A stretch of 64,000 nucleotides of DNA from Clostridium sp. KNHs214. Its GTDB lineage: Bacteria > Bacillota > Clostridia > Clostridiales > Clostridiaceae. The DNA is taken from contig NZ_JQMW01000011.1 in the NCBI RefSeq assembly GCF_000744935.1, positions 1,116,001 to 1,180,000 of the forward strand, given 5' to 3'. Position 1 is the stretch's first letter, and each line of letters begins with the position of its first letter. Made by a program: the position numbers and the translations under genes. Of this stretch, positions 62,348 through 64,000 are shown piece after piece. The notes under the pieces were generated by a model, which saw nothing but the letters and a program-made list of their open reading frames with translations, made no database searches and was not told the DNA's origin.

Positions 62348-62386
62348 AAACCTCCTTAAGATTATTATTCCCTTAATGGAGGTTTT
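62348..62386. terminator. Bidirectional terminator
   Basis: AAACCTCC.TTAAG paired with CTTAA.GGAGGTTT, flanked by A and T runs; serves the DUF4446 gene. Confidence 0.85.
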
Positions 62387-62418
62387 TATAAGTGTTATTT
62401 ATAATTTTATTTGTGATA

Positions 62419-62922
62419 TTAATTAATAGCTGAGTTTAGAACCTCTTCCTCTTCTTCGGACAAATCATATCTTGATATTCCCCTATCAATAGGTTTTGCA
62501 TAAACTACGCTATCTTCTCTTCCATATATACCTGTTATAATCATGCCACTATTATATTCATTAAGTAAAGCTATAGAAAAACTTAAATCACTTCCTACAT
62601 TTTCAAAAGCTTTGTATCTTTTCATAGCTGTTCTTTGTACACAGTTTTTTAACTTTTCATTTAAAACCTTATAGTTTTCTGCTAAAACATCTACTTTATC
62701 CTTACTTTCATCTATTTTATCAAAATACGTTTCTATAACTTGTTCTATATTTTTATTATCCACTCCACGTGTAAATTTCCTAAATTTTTTCTCCAACTTA
62801 CCTATAGCTTTAAATGAAATAATAAGCATTATAAATAGTATAAATATTATAATTGCCATTCCCGCTATAATATATGGTTGAAAAGCTGATAAATTTTCAA
62901 ATATTGTATTCAAGTAACTCAT
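62419..62922 (-). CDS. DUF4446 family membrane protein
   Basis: 167 residues. One N-terminal membrane helix (about 18-40), then a helical, coiled-coil-like region (50-95) and a C-terminal domain with RYKAFENVGSDLSFSIALLNEYNSGMIITGIYGREDSVVYAKPID, which defines DUF4446. It is regularly found immediately downstream of parB in clostridia. A parS site lies in its upstream region. Function unknown; localisation at the membrane near the origin is inference. Confidence 0.9.
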   Translation of the reverse strand: MSYLNTIFENLSAFQPYIIAGMAIIIFILFIMLIISFKAIGKLEKKFRKFTRGVDNKNIEQVIETYFDKIDESKDKVDVLAENYKVLNEKLKNCVQRTAMKRYKAFENVGSDLSFSIALLNEYNSGMIITGIYGREDSVVYAKPIDRGISRYDLSEEEEEVLNSAIN

Positions 62923-62935
62923 TCCTTTCTGCTAT

Positions 62936-62951
62936 TGTTTCACGTGAAACA
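62936..62951. promoter_or_regulatory. parS centromere site 2
   Basis: Second perfect TGTTTCACGTGAAACA, 178 bases from the parB stop codon and 14 bases before the DUF4446 start codon, inside that gene's leader. Confidence 0.97.
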
Positions 62952-63128
62952 TTTTTATATTTTATGTAATGTCAATTACCAACTAAATAAACAAGGATAT
63001 TTTCTTACTACCACTTTATAAATTAAAGCTTCTTTAATTATATATAAATTATTTTTCATTATCAATACTTGTTTAATTCAAAACTAATAGTTACTTACAA
63101 TTTTTTAAACTTTTCTATTTAAACTTTC

Positions 63129-63989
63129 CTATTGCATATTTAAAATATCTATTATTCTTTGAAGATCATCTTCTGAATAATATTCTATTTCTATTTTACC
63201 TTTATTATTTTTATTATTTTTTATAAATACCTTAGTTCCAAAATAACCTTCCAATCTATTTTTAATATCTTCATAATATGGGTTCGCATCGGCTGCTTGC
63301 TTCTTTATTTCCTGTGTGTTTTTAGAAACACTTCTTATTAGCTTTTCTATTTCTCTTACACTTAAATTTTCATCAATAATTTTTTGAGCCAAGGAATACT
63401 GTAAATCCTTATCTTCTAAAGATAATAAAGCTCTTCCGTGCCCCTCTGATATAACCTCATCTATAAGATATTGTTGAACTCTTTCGTCTAAATTTAAAAG
63501 TCTCATACAGTTTGCTATAGCAGTTCTAGATTTCCCTATTTTGCTAGAAACATCACTTTGTGTTAAATTAAACTCCTCAATTAATCTTTTATATGCTTTA
63601 GCTTCTTCTATTGGGTTTAAATCCTCTCTTTGTATATTTTCTATTAAAGATACTTCCAAGACTTCTTTTTCTGGCATATTCATAACAACAGCTGGAACTT
63701 CTTTAACGCCCACAACCTTAGCTGCTCTCCAACGTCTTTCTCCTGCTATTATTACATAACTCCCACCTTGTCTTTTTAAAACTAAAGGCTGAATTATTCC
63801 ATATTGCTTTATAGACTGAGCTAACTCCATTATTTTATCCCCATCGAAATTTTTTCTTGGTTGCTCTTTATTAGCTTTTATTAAATTTAAAGGGATTTTT
63901 AATATTGTCTCATTATTCTCCACTTCTGAAGAATCTTGTTCTGGAATTAAAGCTCCTAATCCTTTTCCTAATCCATACTTTTTACTCAA
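63129..63989 (-). CDS. parB: Chromosome-partitioning protein ParB (Spo0J)
   Basis: 286 residues. The N-terminal KKYGLGKGLGALIPE ParA-stimulating peptide, the CTPase domain with LIKANKEQPRKNFD and AGERRWRAAK, the HTH (FNLTQSDVSSKIGKSRTAIANCMRLLNLDERVQ) that reads parS, and a C-terminal dimer domain are all present. It loads on the two parS sites in this window. The TTG start at 63,989 overlaps a TGA at 63,986-63,988 that closes codons for Glu-Glu-Ala at the window edge, probably the 3' end of soj/parA. Confidence 0.96.
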   Translation of the reverse strand: MSKKYGLGKGLGALIPEQDSSEVENNETILKIPLNLIKANKEQPRKNFDGDKIMELAQSIKQYGIIQPLVLKRQGGSYVIIAGERRWRAAKVVGVKEVPAVVMNMPEKEVLEVSLIENIQREDLNPIEEAKAYKRLIEEFNLTQSDVSSKIGKSRTAIANCMRLLNLDERVQQYLIDEVISEGHGRALLSLEDKDLQYSLAQKIIDENLSVREIEKLIRSVSKNTQEIKKQAADANPYYEDIKNRLEGYFGTKVFIKNNKNNKGKIEIEYYSEDDLQRIIDILNMQ

Positions 63990-64000
63990 GCTTCTTCCTC

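Overview
The window looks like origin-proximal chromosome of a low-GC, spore-forming, proteolytic Clostridium, probably of the C. botulinum/C. sporogenes type. The reasons are the very AT-rich sequence, clostridial spore genes (yyaC, ytvI, a LonC-type protease), amino-acid fermentation genes (kal and the first codons of kce), and the ParB/parS region beside the rpsF-ssb-rpsR-gdpP-rplI-lonC-dnaB block. Species is not proven from this sequence alone.

Layout. 1-850: start of a lysine-fermentation operon (kal, then kce running off the edge) behind a sigma-A promoter and a lysine riboswitch wired as an ON switch. 1,000-8,000: DegV, an M23 peptidase, a DnaD/DnaC-like pair and a membrane protein. 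8,070-8,745: eight tRNA genes made of a Glu-Val-Asp-Thr block present twice in tandem. 8,900-19,440: housekeeping genes (pyruvate phosphate dikinase regulator, flavoproteins, acyl-ACP thioesterase, ECF S component, purA, pgsA). 19,500-25,300: small accessory genes, an MFS pump and a MerR regulator. 26,400-29,560: metNIQ behind two tandem SAM-I riboswitches. 29,800-36,760: TtcA-like protein, hemolysin III, a secreted protein, an Fe-S sulfite/nitrite reductase-like protein and a LysR regulator. 36,990-45,650: a galactitol-type PTS with a class II aldolase and DhaK/DhaL, under a sigma-54 promoter and a divergent LevR-type activator; an IS200 element sits between dhaK and dhaL. 47,350-55,900: conserved replication/translation block. 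56,240-58,580: a YedF/DUF3343/class V aminotransferase group. 58,600-64,000: spore genes, an orphan TnpB with a broken IS607-type recombinase, two perfect parS sites and parB.

The most unusual content is non-coding. Two related elements of about 1.05-1.1 kb without cargo genes (11,811-13,556, later hit by an IS4-family insertion; and 23,325-24,370) lie between convergent genes with their ends at the stop codons. Each carries two inverted hairpins of about 230 nt whose stems change by compensatory substitutions while loop and bulge motifs stay fixed. Two further giant-hairpin families (about 297 nt at 32,767 and 47,149; about 155 nt at 6,080 with relatives at 978 and 15,656) and a 100-nt palindrome family (2,457 and 56,065) share the taste for gene ends. 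I do not recognise any of these as a named RNA or element. A promoter-to-terminator unit without an evident ORF (about 26,081 to 25,460) is a further ncRNA candidate.
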